Positions 50,319 through 58,120 of a stretch of DNA of 64,000 bases are shown one piece after another. This DNA is from JBFXCK01 sp050182275. Its GTDB lineage: Bacteria; Pseudomonadota; Alphaproteobacteria; SHNJ01. The DNA is taken from the NCBI GenBank assembly GCA_050182275.1, contig JBFXCK010000004.1, positions 47,208 through 111,207 of the forward strand, written 5' to 3'. Every line of letters begins with the position of its first letter. Position 1 is the first letter of the stretch. Under the pieces are notes generated by a model that was given only the letters and a program-made list of their open reading frames with translations, was not told where the DNA came from and ran no database searches. The translations under genes and the position numbers were made by a program.

Positions 50319-52550
50319 ATGACCGATCATTCGCACCATCATCACGATCATAAGAAACCTGAAGAAAAATCGTCGCACGGTTCGTGTTGCACGATGCATG
50401 GGCATGATCACCAAGCGAAAGTTCCCGTCATAGACGCACCGGCGGGGACGATTTATATCTGCCCGATGCACGCGCAAATCCGGCAAGTCGGCCCTGGCAA
50501 CTGCCCCATCTGCGGCATGGCCTTGGAACCAGAAGTCATGACGGGCGATGAAGGCCCGAACCACGAGCTGATCGATATGACGCGCCGTTTTTGGATCGGC
50601 CTTATTTTGACGCTTCCGGTCTTCATGTTGGAGATGGGCGCGCATTTGACCAATCTCCACTTTGTGACGGGCGCGACCTCTAACTGGATCCAGTTCCTGC
50701 TGGCAACGCCTGTCGTGCTGTGGGCGGGCTGGCCGTTTTTTACACGCGGCTGGGCATCCATCGTATCACGCAATCTCAATATGTTCACGCTGATCGCCAT
50801 CGGCACGGGTATGGCCTGGCTTTACAGTATCGTCGCCACGCTGATGCCGGACGTATTTCCCGATGGGTTCCGCCGTCAGGACGGATCGGTTCCGGTCTAT
50901 TTTGAAGCCGCGGCTGTCATTACGGTTCTCGTGCTGCTGGGGCAGGTTCTTGAATTGCGCGCACGGGAGAAAACGGGTGGCGCAATCAAGGCACTTTTGA
51001 ATTTATCGCCTAAAATCGCCCGCCGGATCAACGAAGACGGCACGGAAGAGGATATTCAGCTCTCCCACGTTCATACGGGAGATCTTTTGCGTGTACGTCC
51101 AGGCGAGACGGTTCCCGTTGACGGCGTGGTCGTCGAAGGCAGGAGTGCGGTGGACGAATCCATGGTCACGGGCGAATCCATGCCTGTCATGAAAGAAAAG
51201 GACGCTGCCCTGATCGGCGGCACGATGAACCAGACGGGAGGCTTTATCATGAAGGCGGAGCGCGTCGGCGGCGACACCATGCTGTCCCGCATCGTGCAGA
51301 TGGTCGCGGAAGCGCAACGCAGCCGTGCTCCCATTCAAAGGCTGGCGGATCATGTCGCGGCCTGGTTTGTGCCAGCCGTCATTCTTGTCGCCATCGTAGC
51401 TTTCATAGTGTGGTTTGCATTCGGCCCGTCGCCTGCCTTTAGTTACGGTTTGATCGCGGCGGTCAGTGTTCTCATTATCGCTTGCCCATGCGCCCTTGGC
51501 CTTGCCACGCCGATGTCGATCATGGTCGGCGTCGGGCGCGGCGCGCAGGCGGGCGTTTTGATCAAGAATGCCGAGGCTCTGGAGCGTATGGAAAAAGTCG
51601 ATACGCTTGTCGTCGATAAGACGGGAACGCTCACCGAAGGCAAACCCAGGGTGACCCGCGTTGTCGCTCAAGGAATGTCCGAGGACGATCTACTGTCACT
51701 GGCGGCGTCTTTGGAGCAAAGCAGCGAACACCCGCTGGCACATGCGATTGTCGTAGCGGCAAAGGAAAAAGGCCTCTCTATCGCCAAGGCCGATGAGTTC
51801 GACTCGCCCACCGGAAAAGGCGTGGTCGGCAAGGTGTCTGGCCGCAGAGTGGCGCTTGGCAACATCAAGATGATGAGTGATCTGGGTGTAGATGTTTCCG
51901 CTTTGGAAGCTGAGGGCGATGCTTTGCGCAAAGACGGCGCAACGGTGATCTTCGCGGCGGTCGACGGCAAAGCTGCTGGACTTCTGGCCATTGCCGACCC
52001 GATCAAGGCAACCACGTCGCAGGCGGTCAAGGAGTTGCAAAACGCCGGTATCCGCGTGGTGATGCTCACGGGGGACAATAAAACGACCGCCGAAGCCGTG
52101 GCGCGGCAGTTGGGCATTGACGAGGTCGAAGCTGAAGTCCTGCCCGAAGACAAGGGACGCATCGTCAAGAAGCTACAAAGCGAAGGGCGTGTCGTCGCTA
52201 TGGCAGGGGACGGTACGAATGACGCGCCAGCATTGGCCGCCGCCGATATCGGTATCGCCATGGGAACGGGCACGGACGTCGCGATGGAAAGCGCGGGCGT
52301 GACGCTGTTAAGGGGTGATCTGATGGGCATCGTTCGGGCGCAGAAACTATCCAAATCCGTCATGCGAAATATCCGCCAGAACCTGTTCTTCGCCTTCGTC
52401 TACAATATGGCGGGTGTTCCGGTGGCGGCTGGTATTCTCTATCCCGCCTTTGGCGTATTGCTCAGTCCCGTTATGGCGGCGGCAGCCATGGCGCTCAGTT
52501 CAGTATCCGTGATTGCCAACGCGTTGAGGCTAAAGACTGTGAAGCTCTAG
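50319..52550 (+). CDS. copA: copper-translocating P1B-type ATPase (CopA type)
   Basis: 743 residues. The N-terminus is His-rich (DHSHHHHDHKK) and carries the heavy-metal-binding motif YICPMHAQIRQVGPGNCPIC followed by GMALEPE in place of a CxxC HMA domain. Then come the membrane helices, actuator motif TGES, the metal-site CPC in IIACPCALGLATPMSIMVGV, the phosphorylation site VDKTGTLTEGKP, SSEHPLAHAIV, and the hinge MAGDGTNDAPALAAADIGIA. This is a P1B-1 pump that exports Cu(I), perhaps Ag(I), from the cytosol. AAGGAATATCAGCC precedes the ATG. It is cotranscribed with csoR. Confidence 0.95.
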   Translation: MTDHSHHHHDHKKPEEKSSHGSCCTMHGHDHQAKVPVIDAPAGTIYICPMHAQIRQVGPGNCPICGMALEPEVMTGDEGPNHELIDMTRRFWIGLILTLPVFMLEMGAHLTNLHFVTGATSNWIQFLLATPVVLWAGWPFFTRGWASIVSRNLNMFTLIAIGTGMAWLYSIVATLMPDVFPDGFRRQDGSVPVYFEAAAVITVLVLLGQVLELRAREKTGGAIKALLNLSPKIARRINEDGTEEDIQLSHVHTGDLLRVRPGETVPVDGVVVEGRSAVDESMVTGESMPVMKEKDAALIGGTMNQTGGFIMKAERVGGDTMLSRIVQMVAEAQRSRAPIQRLADHVAAWFVPAVILVAIVAFIVWFAFGPSPAFSYGLIAAVSVLIIACPCALGLATPMSIMVGVGRGAQAGVLIKNAEALERMEKVDTLVVDKTGTLTEGKPRVTRVVAQGMSEDDLLSLAASLEQSSEHPLAHAIVVAAKEKGLSIAKADEFDSPTGKGVVGKVSGRRVALGNIKMMSDLGVDVSALEAEGDALRKDGATVIFAAVDGKAAGLLAIADPIKATTSQAVKELQNAGIRVVMLTGDNKTTAEAVARQLGIDEVEAEVLPEDKGRIVKKLQSEGRVVAMAGDGTNDAPALAAADIGIAMGTGTDVAMESAGVTLLRGDLMGIVRAQKLSKSVMRNIRQNLFFAFVYNMAGVPVAAGILYPAFGVLLSPVMAAAAMALSSVSVIANALRLKTVKL

Positions 52551-52682
52551 TCAACTGTCTTCTATGATGCCTTTCTTGCTAACTCTCAATAGAAGATGCA
52601 TGGAACCATTGGTGTGTCTATGCGTTATTAAATTGAAGTCGCAGGATTATCTCTTCACATAGAGTTCAAAAAGGAAAATATT

Positions 52683-53036
52683 ATGCACAATTCAACCCAA
52701 GATACGAAAGCCTGCGTCGAACTTTGTTGGGAATGCCGTACAGAATGCCAGGAAACGCTTTATAACCATTGCCTTCCTATGGGCGGAAAGCATGCGGAGG
52801 CCGAGCATGTCAAATTAATGACTGACTGCATTCAGGCTTGTCAAACGGCGGCGGACTTTATGGTTCGCGGTTCCAAGTTCCATGCGTCAGAATGCGATGC
52901 ATGCGCGGATGTTTGTGAAGCTTGCGCGGAATCGTGCGAGAAAGTCGGTGGCGAAGAAATGGAAAAATGCGCTGAAATTTGTCGCCGCTGCGCTCAAAGC
53001 TGCCGCGACATGGGCCAGATGAAGAAGGCCGCATAA
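52683..53036 (+). CDS. four-helix-bundle copper-storage-like protein (DUF326/Csp family)
   Basis: 117 residues with 16 cysteines arranged along helices: KACVELCWECRTECQETLYN, HVKLMTDCIQACQTAADFMV, SECDACADVCEACAESC and EKCAEICRRCAQSCRDMG. Members of this fold (Csp1 exported, Csp3 cytosolic) store many Cu(I) ions inside a bundle. No signal peptide is present, so it resembles the cytosolic Csp3. AAAAGGAAA precedes the ATG. A DUF305 gene starts two bases after its stop. Copper specificity is inferred from the neighbours and cysteine spacing. Confidence 0.92.
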   Translation: MHNSTQDTKACVELCWECRTECQETLYNHCLPMGGKHAEAEHVKLMTDCIQACQTAADFMVRGSKFHASECDACADVCEACAESCEKVGGEEMEKCAEICRRCAQSCRDMGQMKKAA

Positions 53037-53037
53037 C

Positions 53038-53601
53038 ATGAAAAACATTTTAACCGTATCCGTCCTTGCCTTAAGCATCTTAATCGCCGCCCCCGCCTAT
53101 TCCCATGAAGAGGGTAATGGCATGGGAATGATGACAAGCTCTCCTCACGCTGCGGAGGCGCCTTTTGATATTCAATATCTTGACACAATGGCCGAACATC
53201 ATCGCGAAGGCATCAAGATGTTCCAGATGGCTATAGAAAAATCTGAAAATCAAGAGATAAAGACTATGGCGCAAAAAATGATCGATGATCAGAAAAAAGA
53301 GATCCCTGAATTGAAATCCATGCGCGATGATATTCAGCCTTCCGCGCCTGAAGCTGTTAACATGGAGATGCCAGGCATGATGTCCATGGATATGAAAGCA
53401 TTAGACGCAAAATCTGGATCCGCCTTCGACCATGCCTTTCTTGATATGACGATCAAGCATCACCAAGGTGCGGTTGACATGTCAAAAAATGCGCTGAAAT
53501 CGGCTCAAAATAAGTCTGTAAAAGATAAAGCTCAAGTGATCATCGATATGCAAGGCAAAGAGATCGCTAAAATGAAAGACATGCGTGAAGCGATGAAGTA
53601 A
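53038..53601 (+). CDS. exported DUF305 protein
   Basis: 187 residues, signal peptide (ILTVSVLALSILIAAPAYSH), Met/His-rich start (EEGNGMGMMTSSPHAAE) and two DUF305 motifs: YLDTMAEHHREGIKMFQMAI and FLDMTIKHHQGAVDMSKNAL, each with the HH pair. DUF305 proteins belong to a ferritin-like helical group found in metal-resistance clusters; their role is not settled. It is tightly linked to the Csp-like gene and followed by a membrane DUF305 protein. Confidence 0.88.
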   Translation: MKNILTVSVLALSILIAAPAYSHEEGNGMGMMTSSPHAAEAPFDIQYLDTMAEHHREGIKMFQMAIEKSENQEIKTMAQKMIDDQKKEIPELKSMRDDIQPSAPEAVNMEMPGMMSMDMKALDAKSGSAFDHAFLDMTIKHHQGAVDMSKNALKSAQNKSVKDKAQVIIDMQGKEIAKMKDMREAMK

Positions 53602-53612
53602 GATATGTTTTC

Positions 53613-54089
53613 ATGAAAAATCATATGAACGGCAAGCACAGCAATAAGCATTATGCCCATTTGTTAATCATGGCGGTGCTGTCGTTCATATCCATGTATA
53701 TTCTTATGTACGCCATGGTCGATAGGCTGGAAAATGTCTATCCCAACTTCAATCAGTTTTATATGGCGGGCCTTATGGCTGCGCCCATGGTTGTCATTGA
53801 GCTTATTGTCATGCGCTCCATGTACGAAAATAAAAAACTGAATACAATTATCGTCGGCGTCAGTGTGATTGTTGCAATAACTTTCTTCATGTTTATCCGG
53901 CAACAGGCGGGCGTCTCCGACCAACAATTCCTAAAATCAATGATCCCGCATCATGCAGCAGCAATCCTTATATGTGAACAGGCTCCTTTGCAAAACACTG
54001 GAATCAGTGAGTTGTGTAAGGGCATTGTCTCGAACCAACAGGCAGAAATTGATCAAATGAAGGCGTTGCTGACAAAGCTAGAAGATTAA
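53613..54089 (+). CDS. membrane-bound DUF305 protein
   Basis: 158 residues. Three transmembrane segments precede the DUF305 part: HLLIMAVLSFISMYILMYAM, NQFYMAGLMAAPMVVIELIV and TIIVGVSVIVAITFFMFI. The C-terminal motif is QFLKSMIPHHAAAILICEQA with the HH pair, and a helical end (NQQAEIDQMKALLTKLED). The N-terminus is His/Lys-rich. The membrane segments are common in the DUF305 group of metal islands. It lies 11 bases after the exported DUF305 gene; the ribosome site is poor. It is the last plus-strand gene before the phage module. Confidence 0.85.
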   Translation: MKNHMNGKHSNKHYAHLLIMAVLSFISMYILMYAMVDRLENVYPNFNQFYMAGLMAAPMVVIELIVMRSMYENKKLNTIIVGVSVIVAITFFMFIRQQAGVSDQQFLKSMIPHHAAAILICEQAPLQNTGISELCKGIVSNQQAEIDQMKALLTKLED

Positions 54090-54144
54090 AGTGCAAAAAC
54101 TCACTGATAAGCATTAAGCACGGGATCACATATCAGATGGCTTT

Positions 54145-54378
54145 CTAACGACATCGAGAAATCTGCTGCCTGACTAAGGCGTAATCTTGTAATGCGAGGG
54201 GAAAAATTGCCCCTGCAGGCGCAGCCTCAACCTCTTCCGCCAACTTCTTCTGAAATTCCCGATCATATTTCCGGATCGGCGGGCAAACGCAGGCCGGATC
54301 AGAATTTGCCGTCGCGCAGGCGGTCAACAAGCTCACCGCGATTACGGGGAGCATCCAGCGTCGCACGAAGTTGGGCAT
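54145..54378 (-). CDS. Rz1-like outer-membrane spanin lipoprotein
   Basis: 77 residues. The N-terminus MPNFVRRWMLPVIAVSLLTA followed by C is a lipoprotein signal with lipobox LTAC. A short periplasmic part follows (VCPPIRKYDREFQKKLAEEV). GGAGG precedes the ATG at 54378. It begins out of frame inside the preceding gene, an N-terminal-anchored coiled-coil protein, as Rz1 does inside Rz. Together they would span the periplasm and disrupt the outer membrane at lysis. The sequence is not similar enough to name beyond architecture. Confidence 0.75.
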   Translation of the reverse strand: MPNFVRRWMLPVIAVSLLTACATANSDPACVCPPIRKYDREFQKKLAEEVEAAPAGAIFPLALQDYALVRQQISRCR

Positions 54379-54538
54379 CTTTTACCTCCAATGATTTTTT
54401 GAGTTGATCCACACGCTCGGCGTTGCGGCCAGCCTGCCGCGCGCCGAACAGTACCGCGGCAACCGACAACGCCGCCACGCCCCAACCGATAAGGCGTAGC
54501 GCGTTGCCGGAAAGCCAGGCTTTGATGACCGCCCACAT
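54299..54538 (-). CDS. Rz-like inner-membrane spanin
   Basis: 79 residues: one N-terminal transmembrane helix (LIGWGVAALSVAAVLFGARQ), then a coiled coil (NAERVDQLKKSLEVKDAQLR). This is the i-spanin layout. Its ATG overlaps the stop of the upstream muralytic protein (TGATG) and its last 80 bases contain the start of the Rz1-like gene in another frame. No other motif is seen. Confidence 0.75.
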   Translation of the reverse strand: MWAVIKAWLSGNALRLIGWGVAALSVAAVLFGARQAGRNAERVDQLKKSLEVKDAQLRATLDAPRNRGELVDRLRDGKF

Positions 54539-55212
54539 CAGCGCAGACCTTTGCGACGATCATCGATCCGCGCCCAAAGCATGACGCCGATGCCGATCAA
54601 AGTGATGACCAGCAATAGCCATTTTGCGGTTTCCAGATACGGAACAAGTCCCACCAGCGCGTCGCGTGCGGGATCAAGGGTTTGTTGGACGGCTTCGGCC
54701 ACGCCCAGGCCTGCCGTGGCGGCCGTCGCGGCCTGACCGCCCTTGACGGTGCGGGTAGCCTGCAAGCTGGGTTTCTCCGGCTCGACGCCCGCCAACACCA
54801 GACCTTTGGTAAGTTGTGTATCGGTGTAGGGTTGCTGGCCGTTCTCATGCCGAATGATTGCCTTGGCCAGCGGCAAGAGATGTTCAAAACGGTGCATATC
54901 AAGAATCTGATCGGCATCCAGACCCGTATTTGCCGCCACCGCCCGAACATAGGCATTGGTGTTATTCTCCACCGGCGGCGCCCAGCGCGATATAATTTGA
55001 CGGATGGAACGCAAGCCATGCTTGTCTTGATAGGCGATCAGCGTCCGCGCCAGCGCGCGAATGCCGTAAATAGGATCCTTGAAAGTAAAAAATTCCACAT
55101 CGCCTTGGCGTTCGGCCAATCCCTGCCATGGGTCGCCATTGCGCCGGATATTGCCGGGGTTATGATTGCGGATACCGCGTGGCAACGGGCGGTTTTCGTT
55201 TTTTACTGTCAT
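54538..55212 (-). CDS. phage lysozyme-like/virion protein with C-terminal transmembrane helix
   Basis: 224 residues from ATG 55212, chosen because AAAAGGAGAAGACC precedes it; the longer frame is an overlap with the previous gene. The N-terminal domain has RGIRNHNPGNIRRNGDPWQG, GDVEFFTFKDPIYGIRALAR and WAPPVENNTNAYVRAVAANT, a signature of phage structural or peptidoglycan-hydrolysing proteins. A late hydrophobic helix (YLETAKWLLLVITLIGIGVM) is followed by a basic end. It precedes the spanin pair and follows a holin-like gene, so a lysis role is plausible. The catalytic residue cannot be fixed from sequence alone. Confidence 0.8.
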   Translation of the reverse strand: MTVKNENRPLPRGIRNHNPGNIRRNGDPWQGLAERQGDVEFFTFKDPIYGIRALARTLIAYQDKHGLRSIRQIISRWAPPVENNTNAYVRAVAANTGLDADQILDMHRFEHLLPLAKAIIRHENGQQPYTDTQLTKGLVLAGVEPEKPSLQATRTVKGGQAATAATAGLGVAEAVQQTLDPARDALVGLVPYLETAKWLLLVITLIGIGVMLWARIDDRRKGLR

Positions 55213-55225
55213 GGTCTTCTCCTTT

Positions 55226-55513
55226 TCAGCGGTTGAAAAACGGTTTGATGAGCTGCTCAAGCACCACGCCCGCGATGGCGCCCAGCGCCAACACCACCGC
55301 AAAGCCGCCTTTCCAGCGGTTAGCCATACGGTCGAGGTCGCTTAGTTTCGTCTCCATGCTTTCGACGTTCGTTTTTAGATCGGTGATTGCCGTCGTCAGC
55401 ATCTGGACTTGGGCTTCCAGCCTGCCGATGGCGCGGAAATATTCAGGTTCGGTCATGGGCATGTTCTCCTCTTCCCGCCCGTTGTGAGCAGGTTGTTCAT
55501 TCTGGTTTTTCAT
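55226..55513 (-). CDS. holin-like/XhlA-type membrane protein
   Basis: 95 residues: a coiled coil (AIGRLEAQVQMLTTAITDLK, TNVESMETKLSDLDRMANRW) and a C-terminal transmembrane helix (GGFAVVLALGAIAGVVLEQL). This arrangement recalls hemolysin XhlA and small phage holins. GGAGG precedes the ATG. Position directly before the lysozyme-like gene supports a lysis role. The N-terminal 20 residues are polar and probably cytoplasmic. Confidence 0.7.
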   Translation of the reverse strand: MKNQNEQPAHNGREEENMPMTEPEYFRAIGRLEAQVQMLTTAITDLKTNVESMETKLSDLDRMANRWKGGFAVVLALGAIAGVVLEQLIKPFFNR

Positions 55514-55524
55514 GGAGCCTCCGT

Positions 55525-56358
55525 TTATCCGGCGACGACGATCAGCATGCCGCCCTGGCTTCCGCTGGCGGGTGGTGTGCCATTGCGGCGAATAACTTCA
55601 ACGGCCATTTGCGTAACGCGCATATTCATGGCCGACGGCCTTCGCACAACTTCAATCGGTGCCTGCGTTACAAGCACGTTCGGTTGTGTCGGGCGTCTTA
55701 CGCTCTCCAGCGCCAATTGGCTTAAGCGTGCCGTGGGATTGTTCACCAGCGTGAAGCTATTGGAGAAATCGATATAACCAATGTTGCTCGCAGGATTTCC
55801 ACCGCTCGTAAGGTCGGAACCGTTCCCTCCATGCCAAAGCGTGCCGGTGCGACTGCTGCTGAGTGTGTTGCGCGCGCGGTAGCCTATTTCAAAGACTATC
55901 CGGTCACCTGCGAGTGCTGCGACAGACGAGACGGATTGCGCCGCCGAAAGCGCTTTGCCCGCTGCTGTCGTACCCCATTCGTTTGTATTTGGGTCGGCAT
56001 AGTTAGCGAGAAGCGTGCCGCGTAAATTATCGGAATCTCCCTGGGTAACAAAAGCATGGATATAAAAAGCCATATCCGCATCGGTGCTGGATTCCTGGAC
56101 ACCCAGCATCACATTCAACGTGCCGCCGAACATATGATCAGCAGAAAGTGGTGATGAAACCGCGCGGATCAGCAAGTTATCGTAATCGGCTGCTGAAGAA
56201 GTCTCAGCTGAAGCGATTGAGATCGGGCTTCCCAGCCCCGCTAGATCTTGGGCCGTGTGCAAACCTCGCACCACATAATCGGCAGTTTTATCCCAGGCAC
56301 CACGAATGGTGGCGGGCGTATAGCCGCTGCCAGATTTGGAGATATAAAGCTTTGTCAT
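55525..56358 (-). CDS. phage tail/surface protein with three C-terminal 18-residue repeats
   Basis: 277 residues, not assigned to a family. The body looks like a beta-rich surface domain (DKTADYVVRGLHTAQDLAGL, GSDLTSGGNPASNIGYIDFS). The last 60 residues contain three 18-residue units: LSQLALESVRRPTQPNVL, VTQAPIEVVRRPSAMNMR and VTQMAVEVIRRNGTPPAS, the xRVTQxxVEVxRR pattern seen at the ends of many phage proteins. Its ATG overlaps the upstream TAA. A role on the tail surface is inferred from position. Confidence 0.7.
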   Translation of the reverse strand: MTKLYISKSGSGYTPATIRGAWDKTADYVVRGLHTAQDLAGLGSPISIASAETSSAADYDNLLIRAVSSPLSADHMFGGTLNVMLGVQESSTDADMAFYIHAFVTQGDSDNLRGTLLANYADPNTNEWGTTAAGKALSAAQSVSSVAALAGDRIVFEIGYRARNTLSSSRTGTLWHGGNGSDLTSGGNPASNIGYIDFSNSFTLVNNPTARLSQLALESVRRPTQPNVLVTQAPIEVVRRPSAMNMRVTQMAVEVIRRNGTPPASGSQGGMLIVVAG

Positions 56359-57371
56359 TATGCCTGAACCTTATATCCAAATTCAGCGCCGTTAATTTGC
56401 GCTTCCGTCCATGCAGCGGATGTGTTGGGGTTTTGCTCCCAGATATGCCTGAAAAAACGGTAATCTGTGCCAGGAGCAAGATCGCTGCCTTCATAATCGG
56501 TCGAAGCGAGACGTGTGAGCGCGCGCAGTGTTCGGGAACCAGCATCATCCTTGCGCGCGCCGAGAGACACCTGGACGCCGAAAATCGTCCCTGCGATGCT
56601 GGGGAGATTGGCGCAATCAAAGCTATCTTTATGGCCTACCGTATTGCTGTAGTTATAACCGCTATCGGCATCAATCAGCGTATCGTCGACATTTTCCCAG
56701 TTTGTGGCACCGCCTTGGCGACTGAAATCGGCATAATTGCCAGCGCCGTTCGGACGCACGGTGTCGATGCGCACATCTCCCAAGTAAGTGTTATTGGTTG
56801 AACCCACCCCATCGCAAATATACAAATCGTCATAAGCTACATGTACATCACGTCCGTAAAGAATAATGCGGTTGGCCAAGGTATTTGTGCTTGATTGCTG
56901 GGTGTCGCCCGTGAAAGACACCCAGACCTGTTCGTTAACACGAACCTCGAATACGCCACCGGAATTGGCGATACTTAACCGGACTTCTATGTAGTTCCAG
57001 CTTCCATTAGGGATAGAGTTGCTGCTTGAGGCGATCAGCGTCGTGCCGCGATAGAGCTGAAAAATCCCCGCCGACGTTAAATTCACATAGCATTGCGTAT
57101 TGCCATCGCTATCGTAAAAGCGAATGAGATCACTGGTTTCGTTACCAAAAAGATACATGGCAAAACCGACATACCAGGTGCTTTGGTTGTCAAACGTAAT
57201 CGATACCCAATCCTGATCGTTCCGAATGCGAAGGGCGGTAGAATCCGCGCGACGTCCCGCATTTGATCCGATCGGTGTCGACGTTGTCGCCTGATTATAA
57301 CTATTCCATTTCTGGGTTAAATCAGCAGGGATAGTGTAGTGTTCAAAACCATCAATGAAACGTAATGCCAT
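56358..57371 (-). CDS. phage surface protein with a lectin-like fold
   Basis: 337 residues. The first two thirds look like a concanavalin/LamG-type jelly roll: FIDGFEHYTIPADLTQKWNS, STWYVGFAMYLFGNETSDLI, NGSWNYIEVRLSIANSGGVF, then VWVSFTGDTQQSSTNTLANR. The last third is of unknown fold with DSFDCANLPSIAGTIFGVQV. AAGGAGA precedes the ATG. Such proteins often decorate capsids or tails and bind carbohydrate. The precise role is inferred from its place after the tail fibre. Confidence 0.7.
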   Translation of the reverse strand: MALRFIDGFEHYTIPADLTQKWNSYNQATTSTPIGSNAGRRADSTALRIRNDQDWVSITFDNQSTWYVGFAMYLFGNETSDLIRFYDSDGNTQCYVNLTSAGIFQLYRGTTLIASSSNSIPNGSWNYIEVRLSIANSGGVFEVRVNEQVWVSFTGDTQQSSTNTLANRIILYGRDVHVAYDDLYICDGVGSTNNTYLGDVRIDTVRPNGAGNYADFSRQGGATNWENVDDTLIDADSGYNYSNTVGHKDSFDCANLPSIAGTIFGVQVSLGARKDDAGSRTLRALTRLASTDYEGSDLAPGTDYRFFRHIWEQNPNTSAAWTEAQINGAEFGYKVQA

Positions 57372-57382
57372 GTGTTTTCTCC

Positions 57383-58111
57383 TTAAAGTCGAATGCCCGC
57401 CAGCGCGAAGCCAACATCGGCCAACGTGCTGTCTGCTGGGCTAGGTGCGATGATGGTTAGCACGTCACCCGCCGCAAAATCGGTCGCGGTGGCTGCCGTG
57501 AAGGTTGGTGTGCTGACACCCGCCGCGAATTGCATCGTGGCGAATTGTGTACCGTTTTTACGGATCGAAAAGGTCGCGGTCGCGCCGGATGCTGTCCCGG
57601 CAACACCGCGGCTGTTCGCCATACCAGCGGGAAAACGCACCGCGCGCGGCAAAGGATAGCGCAACACGATTGAGCCGCCAGTTAACACGCCTGCCAAAGT
57701 GCCGCCAATATCGTAAGGGATACTGACCCCAGCACTGGTTTCCGCTACGATTTGAAAGGTCGTGCCATCGCAATAAAGGAGCTTCCGATCACCGACCGCA
57801 AAGGAAATGGCCGTGCCGGATGGTGTTTTCACCGAAAGCGTGAAACCGCCCGTCGTATTGTTTTCCACCATCAGCAGCTTAGCCTTGGCGGGAATAGTGA
57901 TCGTCCGGCCCGCCGTCAGCGTGCCAGTGAATTTCATCGACAGCGTGCCGAGCATTTGCGCATCGGTGAGCGTGGTATCCACGTCGAGAATGGCAATGCT
58001 GGTAAGCTGGCATAGCGCCTTATCCAGCGCGTCGAAGGCGGCGTTGGCCGTGACTTCCTTCTGCGCCTGGTTCGCGGCGATATATTCAATCGCAAGATTA
58101 GGTGTTGGCAT
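57383..58111 (-). CDS. phage tail fibre-like protein (DUF2793-like N-terminus)
   Basis: 242 residues. The start PNLAIEYIAANQAQKEVTAN, AAFDALDKALCQLTSI matches the opening of DUF2793 phage proteins. The rest is beta-rich (GTLSMKFTGTLTAGRTITIP, LLMVENNTTGGFTLSVKTPS), as expected for a fibre or tail-associated protein. TTGAGGACGAAAC precedes the ATG. It follows the tail tip protein by nine bases, a usual place for receptor-binding components. Confidence 0.8.
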   Translation of the reverse strand: MPTPNLAIEYIAANQAQKEVTANAAFDALDKALCQLTSIAILDVDTTLTDAQMLGTLSMKFTGTLTAGRTITIPAKAKLLMVENNTTGGFTLSVKTPSGTAISFAVGDRKLLYCDGTTFQIVAETSAGVSIPYDIGGTLAGVLTGGSIVLRYPLPRAVRFPAGMANSRGVAGTASGATATFSIRKNGTQFATMQFAAGVSTPTFTAATATDFAAGDVLTIIAPSPADSTLADVGFALAGIRL

Positions 58112-58120
58112 GTTTCGTCC

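Noticed and set aside
51003..51671. 222-codon frame antisense to copA
   Set aside because: Shadow of a long P-type ATPase gene; its His/Asp-rich composition comes from the reverse of the sense codons.
54090..54144. Phage attachment site between the DUF305 gene and the phage module
   Set aside because: The gap is only 55 bases and shows no tRNA end, integrase or matching direct repeat in the window.
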